Assembly (NCBI GenBank): GCA_949361645.1
Contig: OX442429.1
Location: forward strand, 6,646,290-6,710,289
Direction: 5' to 3'
DNA: 64,000 nucleotides
Source of the DNA: Spongilla lacustris
Lineage: Eukaryota; Porifera; Demospongiae; Spongillida; Spongillidae
A program made the translations under genes and the position numbers. This document shows, in pieces, positions 22,440-34,263 of this stretch; position 1 is the stretch's first letter; each line of letters opens with the position of its first letter. The notes under the pieces are model-generated. The model saw nothing but the letters and a program-made list of their open reading frames with translations. It did no database searches and was not told where the DNA came from.

Positions 22440-22650
22440 CAAATATCACCCAACTCACTTCTTAAAGCACAATTGGACAAAATGTTCTGCATGTTCCGAG
22501 CAGTCTGAGGAAGGTTCGGACGTGCATCCTCATTCAAACTCCCTATCTTGAATATGACTTGATATTGATTACACTCATGCCAGGGAGGGTGGCCTGTGAG
22601 CATCTCAACAACTGTGGCACCTAAACTCCTGCATACAGCACAGAGGTGGT
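22440..22650 (-). pseudogene. MAP3K2/3-like kinase exon fragment, copy 2
   Basis: It matches the kinase exon at 57379-57549 (encoding [16 protein letters not shown]) but the central part differs by insertion/deletion and the ATGGCTGCCATG segment is replaced, breaking the frame. It belongs to the duplicated block 20.8-23.7 kb. Confidence 0.75.
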
Positions 22651-23309
22651 AGGATGGAGAGGTGAAGGCACATATATATGGTCGTATGCAGGGGGGTCGA
22701 TGGGTTCAAATGACCCGCCCCCCTCTTTAAAACGAGGTCATCCTCGCACACTTAGTTTTATGTATCGATTTGTTGATTAAAAGTCCATACATGTACGCAG
22801 TATTTAGTAATAATTAATTTTGCTTAAGATCGTAAATGTTATTTTAAGGTCACCTATTAATAAAATTAGACCTCCCCCCCTACAAGCAAGTTGCCATTAT
22901 GATTTTTTTTTTCATTTTTGCACTGCACATGAACTGTTTTTGTTAGTGTATTTTTGATTAACCATTCAAGTTTGTTTTTGTCTGTATGTCTTTTGCTGGT
23001 CGGATTTATAGCAACAATATTTGTGGTCAATCACTGCACCACTTTCCTTAATTGTGAAATACACTGCACAAATACCAGACAACTCACAAGCTACACATTA
23101 ATGATGAATCGCATTTCGGACAATAGCACATACAATTAATTCACAAACATGTGTAATGGCCTAGTTGCAATGTGTGCACCACATGAGTGGGATTGTGAAG
23201 CATATCAGCGAGTGTCGTACATGTACATGTGCATATCATTTCAAACAATTTATAGCGTCAAAAAAAATGTCCTACTCACATACACACTCTTACCATGTAT
23301 CAGCCTTCT

Positions 23310-23395
23310 CTGTGTATGTCTCTCTTCTGATCACCTCTGGAGCCATCCAGTATGATGTGCCCATAACAGACTTCAAGCCGATGAACTAGGAGCAA
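23310..23395 (-). pseudogene. MAP3K activation-segment exon fragment, copy 2
   Basis: This parallels 58330-58415 (exon encoding [10 protein letters not shown]) with several substitutions and loss of part of the exon. It directly abuts the same minisatellite as the apparent parent locus. Confidence 0.75.
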
Positions 23396-23690
23396 TGGTA
23401 AGGAGAGGGGAGGAGCAATGGTAAGGAGAGGGGAGGAGCAATGGTAAGGAGAGGGGAGGAGCAATGGTAAGGAGAGGGGAGGAGCAATGGTAAGGAGAGG
23501 GGAGGAGCAATGGTAAGGAGAGGGGAGGAGCAATGGTAAGGAGAGGGGAGGAGCAATGGTAAGGAGAGGGGAGGAGCAATGGTAAGGAGAGGGGAGGAGC
23601 AATGGTAAGGAGAGGGGAGGAGCAATGGTAAGGAGAGGGAGGAGCAATGGTAAGGAGCAATGGTAAGGAGAGGGGAGGAGCAATGGTTAG
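23385..23690. repeat. 22-23 bp minisatellite, about 13 copies
   Basis: The unit contains GGAGCAATGGTAAGGAGAGG. The same unit is expanded to more than 30 copies at 58420-59165. The array ends at the junction with the SLAIN copy, so it may mark the duplication breakpoint. Confidence 0.97.
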
Positions 23691-24595
23691 GGCAAAAATG
23701 CCACCAGAGGAAGAGGTTTCCATAATCACCATCAGAAGAGGTTATACCAGTGGTCAGGGCAAAGCAGCCAGGTGTGCAACAGGTACCCAGGCCTATCAGA
23801 GCCAAGTTGCCACCTGATGAGAACAGCTCTTCCCCACAAGGTAAGGTTGTTAGGTCAAAGTTGGCTCCGCCCTCAAGCAGTCAAGAAGATACAGTCCCCA
23901 GACCCAAGTCCGGCAGTGCACAGCTGGTGGCTGGCACCTCCAGCCCTCCAAAGAATGCACGGAATGTTTCTTCTCAGAACGGCTCTCTAACCCCCCGGGG
24001 GTCTAAAGCCCCCACCACACAAGCCACCAAGAGGGTCTCCCCCCTCTCCTCCCAGCAGTCCTCGCCATCCCCTTTGCCCCTCCAACGAGTCAATTCCTCC
24101 TCCTCCTCCTCCTCCTCCCCTCCCCCCGCAGACAGAGGAGAAGCAGAGAAGGTTGGACCAAGAGGAAAGGTCACCCACCTGCCCGGGTCCCCATCCTCCT
24201 TATCTGGCCGCACCCCTTCTGCAAGGTCCCTCCCCGCTCCCTCTGGTCAGAGGCCATTGGTCGCCAAGGGGGAGGGCTCTACTAGTTCCTCCTCCCCAGC
24301 CCCCTCTTCCCCTTCCCAGTCCGTTGTTTCAAGGCGGGTGTTACAGGGAGCTGAGGGCGGGGCTGAATCCCCTTCAAATATCAAGGTACCTTCGAGACCA
24401 TCTTCACGGTCAAAGATGGTGGCATCGCCTAGCAACCAGCAGAAGCGGCTTGTTTCAACACCCACATCAAGGTATGCAGATGGAAGTCATCAAGTGGTGT
24501 GTTTAGAGCCTCTCTCCCTTCCATTTAGATCGACACAGGCAGAGTAGTCAACACCCAATGGAGTCGATGATTGGTCCGAAGGTTGCTACTAACTG
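23690..24595 (+). pseudogene. Partial duplicate of SLAIN exons 2-3
   Basis: Starts mid-exon after the minisatellite with GTTAGGGCAAAAATGCCACC, has a one-base insertion near 23722 (ATAATCACC versus ATATCACC) and then an open frame equivalent to 18840-19588 followed by the last exon and stop (TGCTACTAACTG). The coiled coil, W-LYVSP segment and promoter are absent, so it is not a complete gene. The long intact stretch means the duplication is recent or the fragment is transcribed. Confidence 0.85.
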
Positions 24596-26600
24596 TTAAT
24601 GAATTTGCACATGGACTACTAATATTCGTTGTCTTCGTTCACATGCCTCATTGTGTCATGATCATCTGGTGTAGAGTGACTCTATTTAAAGCCTAAAATA
24701 ATACAGGCTGTCATGTTACACTTACAATTCTAGAAAAGTGTTGGTATTCCCATTGATACTACATCATAAAGCTCTGCAGGCAAAACACCTGTATTTTGGC
24801 TGTGTTTGAACCCACAAGTCCTCAAAAGATTAAACATGATCAGTTACTACCCAAGCCCATTCATCCAACTCACTAACCTTGCAGCTAAACATTACACTGC
24901 ACTGAAAGAAATAGTAAAATAGTAAAAGCAGGGATAAATTTACACTCAGTAGCATAAATAGGAATAGATATAGGAATTTTTAGCACATAAGCATACAAAA
25001 AAAGATGATTGCCAGCAATATGCTATGTTTACATAATAAATAGGGTTAACCATTTATCCTAACAATCTATTAATATTAATACATTGCAGCGTGGATGAGC
25101 TCGAGCATGGAATCTAATCATGTCGTACTGTGCTCATTTGCGACTATTCCACCATAATGATATTGTGATTGTGTCCAAGTGTGACGCTTACGGCGTAATT
25201 TTCCAGATTCTGGTGAAGTCAACTACGGTGGTGATGCTGAGGTAAGCAGTAAGGGTGGCAGCTGTAAAGCTGCGAGTGTGTAGGCTGTGACAGAAACATT
25301 GGTGGGGATAAAAGCGAAGGAAATGACTATGGAGCAGGTACCCATGTATAAAATATAAAGTCCCAGGTTACCAGCTAATCCACATTTATATTGGTCATGC
25401 AAGGGAGCAGGTCTACTTTTAAAGCTGGAAGACATCGATATATCAACCTCTCTAACTCTATAGAGATTGAAAGCAGTCCAAAACCGGGCTTACGTTTTCA
25501 AGCCCATCTTTGAAATGTCAAGCTAGGAAAGGGCATTATGTAAAAACCTATGCAAATGTGCCATATAAGTAACACAGAACAATGTCAGTAAATATTAATT
25601 TTCCCACATGGTTGGCAACCCAAAACATAAATTACAATCGGCATTTGAACTTTTCATGTACACTAATTTATACTGTGCAACAAGTGAGTGCACACCTGTC
25701 ACTGCGGGAGTCATATGTCACACTGTGGGGGTCATATGTCACACTGTGGGGGTCATATGTCACACCACGGGGGCCATCTTTTACTGCCACTGTATGTTCA
25801 AAAGAAGTGTTATTTGATTCAAAAAAATTACTTGCAATACACGCACTTACAGAATGGTAACAGTACTGTCAAGTAGTGATCTACCTTCATTGTTTGTCAC
25901 ACATGTGTTTTGGTGTTGCATCTTAACAGGACCAAATGGGTAGGTGTGAGGGCTTTATGTTATGTGGCTCAGTTGATCAATTGTATCCCTCCAACTGCAA
26001 CTGTAGAGGCAGATGGCACACCTCAGTGTGAGGTGGATGTGCAAAACAGCACACACATACAGCCACACACACATCAACCTTTGTATCTTATGCATACCCC
26101 TGCATGCCAATGGCTAGCTGGACCTAGATCACAATAGGAATAGGTGGATGTGCACAACAATAGCACACACACACACATTAACTATCCACCAGACCTACAC
26201 ATACATGTATGGTGTTGTGGAAAGTCTCTCAATCAAGCAAACCCAAACTGCACAGTAAAGCAGCTCTCAATGCAATGAACCTACATTTAGCATGCGTGGT
26301 CTGGTGTACTTAAGGCTGGTATACATGTTCAGTGACAATTGGATGATGCTATTTTTTTGATACAACAAAACTCATCACAAATTCATGACTGATCTAATGC
26401 TAATAACCAATCCTTTAAAAGTTCATCTCTGATACATACATGCACATGCATATTATTTGTGCAAAAATATATACGTATAACAATGGCATCTCTAAAGAGG
26501 TCTAGTATAGGTGGCCCACTAATCATTCAGAGGGTTGTAAATTTATTTATAAACTGAAAGCTTATAACTTGAGGTACATGTACATGTGCATGTATGCATT
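24596..26600. other. Duplicated SLAIN 3' flank and protease remnant
   Basis: 24596-24920 parallels 19712-20060. 25140-25700 parallels 20100-21060 with the protease core deleted (a short C48-derived remnant at 25223-25435, minus). 25706-25775 holds three copies of a 21-bp repeat containing TCATATGTCACACTG. I see no gene from 25900 to 26600. Confidence 0.7.
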
Positions 26601-26639
26601 ATATTGTGCCAACTTATTTAGATGCATACTGTACATGTA

Positions 26640-26860
26640 TACGTGTATATAAACCATGGTGAGGATGACTCTATCACAATAATGATGACATTGGGTCCAA
26701 GTACCTCCAAGATGATGCTAACAAGGACTACGCAGTAGAAATGGATTGATTCTGAATTTGAAAAATCAACCCACTCACTTTTTAAAATACAGTTGGACAA
26801 AATGTTCTGCATTCTGTGGGAAGGTTGGGATGTGCATCCTCACTCAAATTCCCTCAAATG
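26640..26860 (-). pseudogene. MAP3K kinase exon fragment, copy 3 (heavily decayed)
   Basis: Shares AGTTGGACAAAATGTTCTGCAT and GGGATGTGCATCCTCA with the exon at 57379-57549, but most coding sequence is lost. Confidence 0.6.
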
Positions 26861-27289
26861 TACATGTACTGTTTTTGTAAGTTTATTTTTGATTAACCAT
26901 TCAAGTTCTTTGTCTGCATGTCTTCTTTTGCTAGTAGAAACAATAATCAGATGTTTGTGATCAATCGCTACACCACTTTCCTTGATTTTGAAACCATCTA
27001 TGATGAAACACATTGCACAAATACCAGACACACCTTGCCAACAGCTCAATGTATCACTCACAGGCTACACATTAATGACAAATCGCATCTTGGACAATAG
27101 CACATACAATTGATTCACAAACAGTTGCTAAGTGTGCATCACATGAGTAGGTTTGTGACGCGTTTCGGCTAGTGACATAAGAATGACACACAATAAACTA
27201 CATGTGCATATGATCGTACATTTCAATGAATGTATAGCACATGTGCTAAGGAATAGATTAAATGTCCTACACACAATCTTGTAATATAT

Positions 27290-27400
27290 CAGCCTTCTCT
27301 GTGCTGGACTCTCCCCCTGATCACCTCAGGAGCCATCCAGTTAGGTGTACCCTTAGCAGACTTCAAGCCGATGGTCTAGGAGCAATGGTAAGTATGTTCT
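27290..27400 (-). pseudogene. MAP3K activation-segment exon fragment, copy 3
   Basis: CTGATCACCTCAGGAGCCATCCAG and CAGACTTCAAGCCGATGG match the exon at 58300-58409 with substitutions. It ends AGGAGCAATGGTAAG, a single minisatellite unit, without array expansion. Confidence 0.65.
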
Positions 27401-27506
27401 GTGATTTGTTGAGGCGCAGTAGTACCCTTAAAAACTACAAGGCATCAACGTCAAACGCAAGTGTAGACATAATTTCGACGATGTTTACCTAATTGAGATC
27501 CTCCAT

Positions 27507-27657
27507 GACAGAAAACCTATTTGTACTCTCATGGTGCACACTCATTGGCAAAGGCCTTGTCCATCGATACCAGACTCCTTCTCACCACCAAAGTTTTCCA
27601 AGTGTGTAGGGTAGTTCCAATGAGTGTGCACCACGAAAGTACAAGTAGGTTTTCAGC
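27507..27657. repeat. Foldback element with 41-bp arms
   Basis: The left arm at 27507-27548 (AAAACCTATTTGTACTCTC, TGGTGCACACTCATTGG) is inverted at 27617-27657 (CCAATGAGTGTGCACCA, AGTACAAGTAGGTTTTC) with about 5 mismatches. The loop is about 68 bp. This suggests a short MITE-like element. Confidence 0.85.
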
Positions 27658-27924
27658 ATTGTGGCTTCGGCTAAAGATGGAAAGTAGTGTGAGGTGGCCA
27701 GCCTACACATACCAATCGTAGAGGTAAGAATTTGGTCCAAGAAGCAAGGGATAGTAAGTCGACGTACGAAACTCTACATACACAACGGTCTGGGACAAGA
27801 ATGAGTTTACGCTGAAAATGAGATGGTGTAAGGAAAGGTGTACAAACAAAAATTACAAAAGTATATGATTACCACTTTTCTTGGTAATGGCTAGCGCCCT
27901 ACTATAATATAAAAATTGGGCCTG

Positions 27925-28205
27925 GCGACAAGGCTAGGTCCCTCCCCGCTCCCTCTGGTCAGAGGCCATTGGTTGCCAATGGGGAGGGCTCTATTAGTTC
28001 CTCCTCCCCAGGCCCCCCTTCCCCCTCCCAGTCTGTTGTTTCAAGGCAGGTGTTACAGGGAGCTGAGGGCGGGGCCGAATCCCCTTTGAATCTCAAGGTA
28101 CTTTCGAGACCTTCGTCACAGTCAAAGATGGTGGCATTGCCTAGCAACCAGCAAAAGTGGCTTGTTTCCATTTAGATCGACACAGGCAGAGCAGCCAAGA
28201 GTCGA
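27925..28205 (+). pseudogene. Third, short SLAIN exon 2-3 copy
   Basis: Corresponds to the SLAIN stretch CCCTCCCCGCTCCCTCTGG ... CCATTTAGATCGACACAGG. The intron and the end of exon 2 are deleted, and substitutions change SRRV to SRQV. It continues into the flank shared with 20760-21100. Confidence 0.8.
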
Positions 28206-28514
28206 TGATTCTACTTTTAAACGCTGGACGGCATTGATATATCAACCTCTATAACTTTATAGATTGAAACAAAACTGGGCTTACATTTTGGAGGCCAGTT
28301 TGAAAATTCAACCCAGGGAAGGGTATTATCACTTCTGTAAAATCCTGTGCAAATGTGCCATATAAGTAACATGGATTTGAAATGCAACAAAGTCAGTAAA
28401 TATAAATTTTTCCACATGTGGTAACAACCCATAACCAAAATTACAATCAGATTTGAGCTTTTCATGTGTCCAATTTATACTGTACAATGAGGGAGTGTGT
28501 TGGCTGCTCACCTG

Positions 28515-28795
28515 CTACTGCAGGGGTCATATGTCACACTGCGAGGGTCATATGTCACACTGTGGGGGTCATATGTCACAATGCGGGGGTCATATGTCAC
28601 ACTGCGAGGGTCATATGTCACATTGCAGGGGTCATATGTCACACTGCGAGGGTCATATGTCACATTGCAAGGGTCATATGTCACACTGTGAGGGTCATAT
28701 GTCACACTGTGGGGGTCATATGTCACAATGCGAGGGGCTTATGTCACACTGCAGGGGTCATATGTCATACTGTGGGGGTCATATATCACACTATG
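28515..28795. repeat. 21-bp tandem repeat, about 13 copies
   Basis: The unit contains GGTCATATGTCACACTG. Two to three copies of the same unit sit at equivalent positions in the other two duplicate blocks (about 21066-21105 and 25706-25775), so expansion happened after duplication. ORFs here are artefacts. Confidence 0.95.
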
Positions 28796-29145
28796 GGGGC
28801 CATCTTTTACTGTTTTTAAAAAGAAGTGTTATATGACTTCAAAAATTATATGCACTTGTAGAATGGTAACATGATTGTGTTCTTTCAATACAAAGTAGTG
28901 ATTATTTGTCATACATGTGTTTTGGTGTTGCATCAGAACAGGACCAAATGGGTAGGAAGGAATGGTGTGCGCACTAAATGTGGCGGCATGATCAATACAT
29001 AGCCTTATTTGGTAGTATTCTGGTGTATATAAAATGCTGGCAGTTTGCTCAATTAGAAAGTGCATAACAATGCCGAAATTCACATTTGAGTAGAATTGCT
29101 CATAATAAATATATTCCAATACTAATACAATTGCATTCTATGAGC

Positions 29146-32100
29146 CTACATTAAACTAAAAGAATGCCTGTATAATAATTTAACTCTCACTAATTCCTTT
29201 ATGTTTTCTTCAAAACTAAACATAAGTGCTCCTTTACCGTCATCACGGGTCGCAAAGAGTACACCAACAATGCTGTTATCCACAGTATCTGGTTTGACCA
29301 CAACAGAACCAGAATCACCTTCTCCTGCAATCTCATTGTTCTCTTCATGTACAAGTCTCCAACAGTTTCTATTCTCTCTGCCATCAACAGTGCATGACGC
29401 AACATCCTCCTTTATGACCATTTCTGAGTATCCTGTACATGCTCCTTGTTTGATAACAGCATCACCTATTTCTGGTGTTTGAAATTTCTTTAAAGTTACT
29501 TTGTGACAATTTACCAGATCAGTAATGTCATTAACAATGCCGTAGTGCTGCATTAGAGGTTGTACCTGTAGAAGACAAATGTCTGCTGTGTCACTTTTAA
29601 TGCCAGCCATGTAATGAACTTTAAATTTGTTGTCGCTGTCACATTTAACAATCATTTGAAAATTATGTTCATCTCTACAGTGCTCACATGTACTGACAAA
29701 AAGGTCGCGCCCTGATGTCTTTTTCAAAAAACATCCCAGTGATCCATAATCATGAACATTTGTTGTATACATTTTACTGCCTGGTGCACAAGCAAGCATG
29801 AACTTTTGCACTCCTTGCGCAACAATTATTGGAGTATGAATACATGCAATCTTAGCTGCTCTGTGTATCCTTTTTTCAAATTCATCAAAATCACTAACTT
29901 CAACGTTGATCACGTATTGTGGATAGTAAAGCTGATTTTCTTCATTTATTCGCACAGCTATAGTAATGTCCTTTTCAATGCCTTGTGTGATCAGCTCTTT
30001 ACAAAGAGATTCAGAATCAGTCTTGGCATTGCTGTGGTCCTCATCACTGAGTAGAAATGCAGCTTCAGCAAGTGACATATATCCTAATTATGAGAATAAG
30101 CTTTAAATCAGCAATATAATGAGTGCAGAAAATCTTAAGTTGTTACACCTATATATAACAAGGCACATAAAATAAAGATTGTGACATTAGGTTACTGCAC
30201 TACAAAATTCTAAGTACAGTACTGCCCAGTAGCCAAATTAAAGAATTATTCACACGCATAGTATATAGAGGATATGCAATACTAATTGTATTTACTTAAC
30301 TTATGTATAATGTCACAAGTCCTATTAATTCATATTAGGTGTGGTGACACCCCGCATTCTTTCCTCTAATATTTGCTCTTGCCCGCTTATGGTTCCCAGC
30401 ATATGAAGGAAAAATAAATTGGGGATGTATGGACACTAGAGAGGACAAAAATACTAGAGTTAGTCAATGCAATCATCCTCAATTTTGAGACTGTTGAGAT
30501 ATAAAAAAAAAAACAATGTTCAGTTTCATTAGGAAATGTCCCACAAAAGATATCTTGTGATTTTCAGTTTTATATTTCAAATGCACTTTATACTAATGTA
30601 AACTGATGATTAGTTAGAACAATGATCGATCAACTACGTAGACTTTTCTGTTCATAAAGATGGACCTACAGGATAGCCCACATACAAAGTTAGCGGTTAA
30701 CTACATCAATTGATACAAAACGATCAAACACTGTTTTTCCACCTATTTTCCAAGCTTGTTAGAATCACCGACTACTCTGGGACCTTTTTAAATGTTCACT
30801 CAGTTCGATTTCAACTACATGATGTAGCTCCGAAACCTAGTTTTTCTACAAAATCTCACCTTTTAGTTTATGTGCATCATCAGTAATGACATAAAACTGT
30901 AAACAATAAGCATGACATCAATTGCATATATCCTCTATTGTAGGTGTTTTCATTTCCTGTGCTATCTAACTCACAGGAAATGAATAAGGCCAACAACATA
31001 CCATGTACATAAACAATTAAATTAATTATTTTAACTTGGCTCTGGATGGTACTGTATGTGAAAGATGGAGGAGCAGCAAGGCTTGTTGGATTGCATAACA
31101 ATGTGTAACTTTCATCATACATATACGTTCATTAATAGAACATGTGCTTCGAGTTTTAATAAGGATAGCGCAAAGTAACACTAGAATGATGCTGGCACTT
31201 TGAAAATATAAATACCCATAAGTAAAGACTGAGCTACAAATAATTGTAACTTGGGTAACCAAACTCACTAAACATATAATCCATAAAATGTGTAAACAAG
31301 ACAGCACCCATGAGTAACTTGCGTGTGAATAAAGGAGCTGAAAAATCTATGTGCTACAACTAGTATTTTTCAAGGCAGTGCTGTATACATGTAGATACAT
31401 GGATCCTGATTTCAGACTTTATCAGACTCAAGCAAACATGTGTTTACTTACGTAAAATCAATGCAGCATTCTTTTGAATTTCATCAGCTGCAATATTAAG
31501 ATCATATTTCCTCAGTACACTTATCAATGAATTCCAGCTATTATCTTCAGCTGTCTTAGCCCACTTCATCACCCTAGTTATACAAGTGAGCACATCTGAA
31601 TAGTTGTCATCATCAGGTGCCCGGTGTGTATACATGGCCTTGGAACAGTGTTCAACGACAACTTTCTGAACATCCTCATTTAGCATCGATAATAGGTAGT
31701 ATAGAGATGATAGTGTTGGACTATCTGTCTCTAGGGGTAAAGAAGACAGTATTTTTATGTGTTATGAGATAGATTGTCTTTGCTCAAAAATACACATGTA
31801 TTATTGTACGTGCAGGTGCGCACATGCAGTGCCTACAAGAAATTCGATTCACGATGTACATATGTATGTACATTGATGTGATTCGTATTGCCATTTGACT
31901 AAATAAAATACATCACCTGATTAAATAATGTTGGTGTTGCAGTATAGCATTTCCCAGTATACGTAATACTTACTTATATTTATACTTGTAAAATATTGGT
32001 TTTTCCGAGCAATGGGTACCGGAACATCTGAAACAAAATTTGATGCAGCAGTTTAAAACAGATGCACCCATTAACAAACATAGTGAAGCTAGTGAGTTTG

Positions 32101-33664
32101 CGTTTTTTCTCCGTGCATTACAAAACATACATAATGTTATTTGTTGATGGAAAGCAAATAGGCCATGTCATTATTAAAAAATTCTGTTTTCACAATGCAT
32201 TTCATACTACTAATCGTATTACTAAGTTATGCAGCCTAGAAATACTTTGTTAAAGAAGTTTGAATCCAATTATCTGACTGAATTACATAACATGCACATG
32301 CACTTGACATCCAGTAAGTGCCATTACCTTGAAGTGTTGAAAGAAACACTTTGCAGTAGTCCACAGCTACCTTTGCAGCTGTGACAGTCCATGTGTTGTT
32401 GGTGGAGATTCCACTTATGGCAAACGTAATAATTCCAAATACACTTTCCATTGCTTGAATCTCAGCTACAAAAGGGTCTGGTTCACGTGCATGAATTACT
32501 GATTTCCGTAAATTCATGCCACACACACAGTCCCAATCACCATGTACATATTTAGACTTGGTGGAAGGCACAACAATATCTCCATTCATTCCTCCAGCTG
32601 TTGTGCCGGACACAGACAGTGCAACTACTGTTGTCGCTTGTGGAAAATAATGCTTTAGTGCCTTAGTAACAGAGCGGCATGATGTTCCTACAAAAAACAG
32701 TGATGTTTTCTTTCCTGCAAATATTCCAAGAAATATGTCTTTTGTTGGAAAGGACACATGATTTGTAAATTCATCCAGTGGAGGCTTGAGATCTTCAAGG
32801 ACAGCAGCTTTTGAAAAGGCATCACGTGCTAACAGTATAACTTCAACAGTACTCATAAATAGCTGCAGCTTTGGGTGGTCCTTTTTCTCTAGCACCTGGC
32901 GAGGTACAGGTCCACCCCAGTGTTGAAATTTAGGTCCTAAATAAAATCCCAAAATGAGAATAACTTGCACTAGTGAGAATACAAAATATAGCCAAACATA
33001 ATACATGTACGTGACATTAAGCTTGTGATTCAATGACAATTGTAGACATCAATTGAGTAAAAAGTAAGGAAACAAGGAATTACGGAAATTATTCATTACA
33101 ATAGTAGTAGTAGGTGCCAAGACCAATGCATCCAGCTGCAGATGAATTTCATTATCGCTACGGGTCGTGGTAATGTATTCATCCACAGCTGCGGCATTGA
33201 GTCTGGGCACGAGACTATGTTAGTCATATGTGAAGTGTCATGAATACGATTAGCAAAACACAAGATTGATTCCACTATTGCCGTTGCATCAGTTGGACTT
33301 TAGCGAGCAATGTAGTAAAACTGCTGATGCTTAGAAAGCTCAGACAACAGAGATAACGCTCACTCATTCCCACACTAGAACCTTACATGTAAAAGTTTTT
33401 CCTTTTCCCGGATCTGATAAGATAAGATTTGCTCAGGTAAGAGGTTTATTGCACTGTACAGTTGAAGCGTAATGTTTGCGGTTATGCGGAAGCACTAGAA
33501 CCAACAAGTTAGAAACTTACTGCCGAGTTGGATTTGTTTTTATTATTTTCGTAAGGGGAGTTATGCTTGACACAATTTCGATCTTTAGCAAAAACAATTG
33601 CGAGAACAACCAGAACAAAGTCGATCCCGAAAGTAAGAAGGATCCATAGTCTATCGATAAGCAT
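29146..33664 (-). CDS. Nucleoside-phosphorylase-like / death-like / trypsin-like protease fusion protein
   Basis: Minus-strand exons: 32936-32328, 32031 to about 31990, about 31729 to 31461, 30088-29146 (stop). All three joins keep frame. The first encodes a purine-nucleoside-phosphorylase-superfamily-like domain (LFFVGTSCRSV, VVALSVSGTTAGG, GDIVVPSTKSKY, then AAKVAVDYCKVFL). The third is a helical death-like segment (NYSDVLTCITRVMKWAK ... SWNSLISVLRKYDLNIAADEI). The last is a chymotrypsin-fold protease with His in VSTCEHC, Asp in ADICLLQV and Ser in GEGDSGSVVV, all three triad residues present. No NTPase or signal-receptor domain is visible. A possible first exon at 33664-33521 encodes a hydrophobic anchor (LWILLTFGIDFVLVVLAIVF) but its phase does not match, so an exon may be missing. 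An innate-immune or cell-death role is inferred from the domain types. Confidence 0.7.
30095..31455. other. Long intron, nothing recognised
   Basis: AT-rich intron of about 1.37 kb between the death-like and protease exons. No repeat family or conserved ORF was recognised. Confidence 0.6.
33521..33664 (-). CDS. Candidate first exon: short signal-anchor peptide
   Basis: ATG at 33664 gives 48 codons with one strong transmembrane segment (ILLTFGIDFVLVVLAIVFAK), ending at GTAAGTTTC. Its phase 0 end does not fit the phase-1-requiring acceptor at 32936, so membership in the protease gene needs an extra exon. Similar but frame-broken sequence lies upstream of two of the death exons (37620-37760, 40980-41160). 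Confidence 0.35.
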
Positions 33665-33764
33665 GACAGCAGTATGAAGGATAGCGTGAAGCTGGGATTC
33701 TGGGAAACCACTGCATGCAACTGGCTGTTGCTAGCTATTAAGGCCAAAAAAGTTGGCATTCATG

Positions 33765-34260
33765 ATTGATTGGCCATGGGTTACGTATACAGGTGAGCCA
33801 CCTAACGACGAGGGAATGTTACTATTTGCATTCCCCCTCCCCCACCACGACTTGTAAATGGCCCCCTGGACAAGCTTGTGTTTTGTTCCCTCTGCCCTAG
33901 CAAAGCTTCTGTTATACCTTATAGCCTCCCAGGACAGGCATTTAAATGACCGTCCCCCGGGACATATTTCCTATTCCCCCCCCCCCCCCCTCCCCAACAC
34001 CATTTACATGTATTAGGGGTTTGCGGTTAAATATTGGAATAGCCCAAAACACTATGCAAGCTCTCAAAGATGGCCTGCTGGTAGGACCATTTATAAGTGA
34101 GTTCTGCCTGATAAATGCTTGTCTATGAGCGGGAATGTCCTTCACAAATGCGTGTCCTCTGGTGGTCCCCACCATGTGCTGCTCATTCAGGCTGCACTGG
34201 TAACCCGCCCATAACCACATACATGTAAGTCATATATATCTCTCCTTGGAACTAACCCCA
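33765..34260. other. Intergenic, no gene recognised
   Basis: Contains a C run of about 15 bp at 33978-33992. ORFs on both strands have no recognisable motif. Confidence 0.5.
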
Positions 34261-34263
34261 TAG

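Noticed and set aside
23300..23805. Minus-strand ORFs of 119-139 codons
   Set aside because: Same minisatellite plus antisense of the SLAIN copy.
28515..28795. CRISPR-like array
   Set aside because: Units are contiguous with no unique spacers; a plain tandem repeat.
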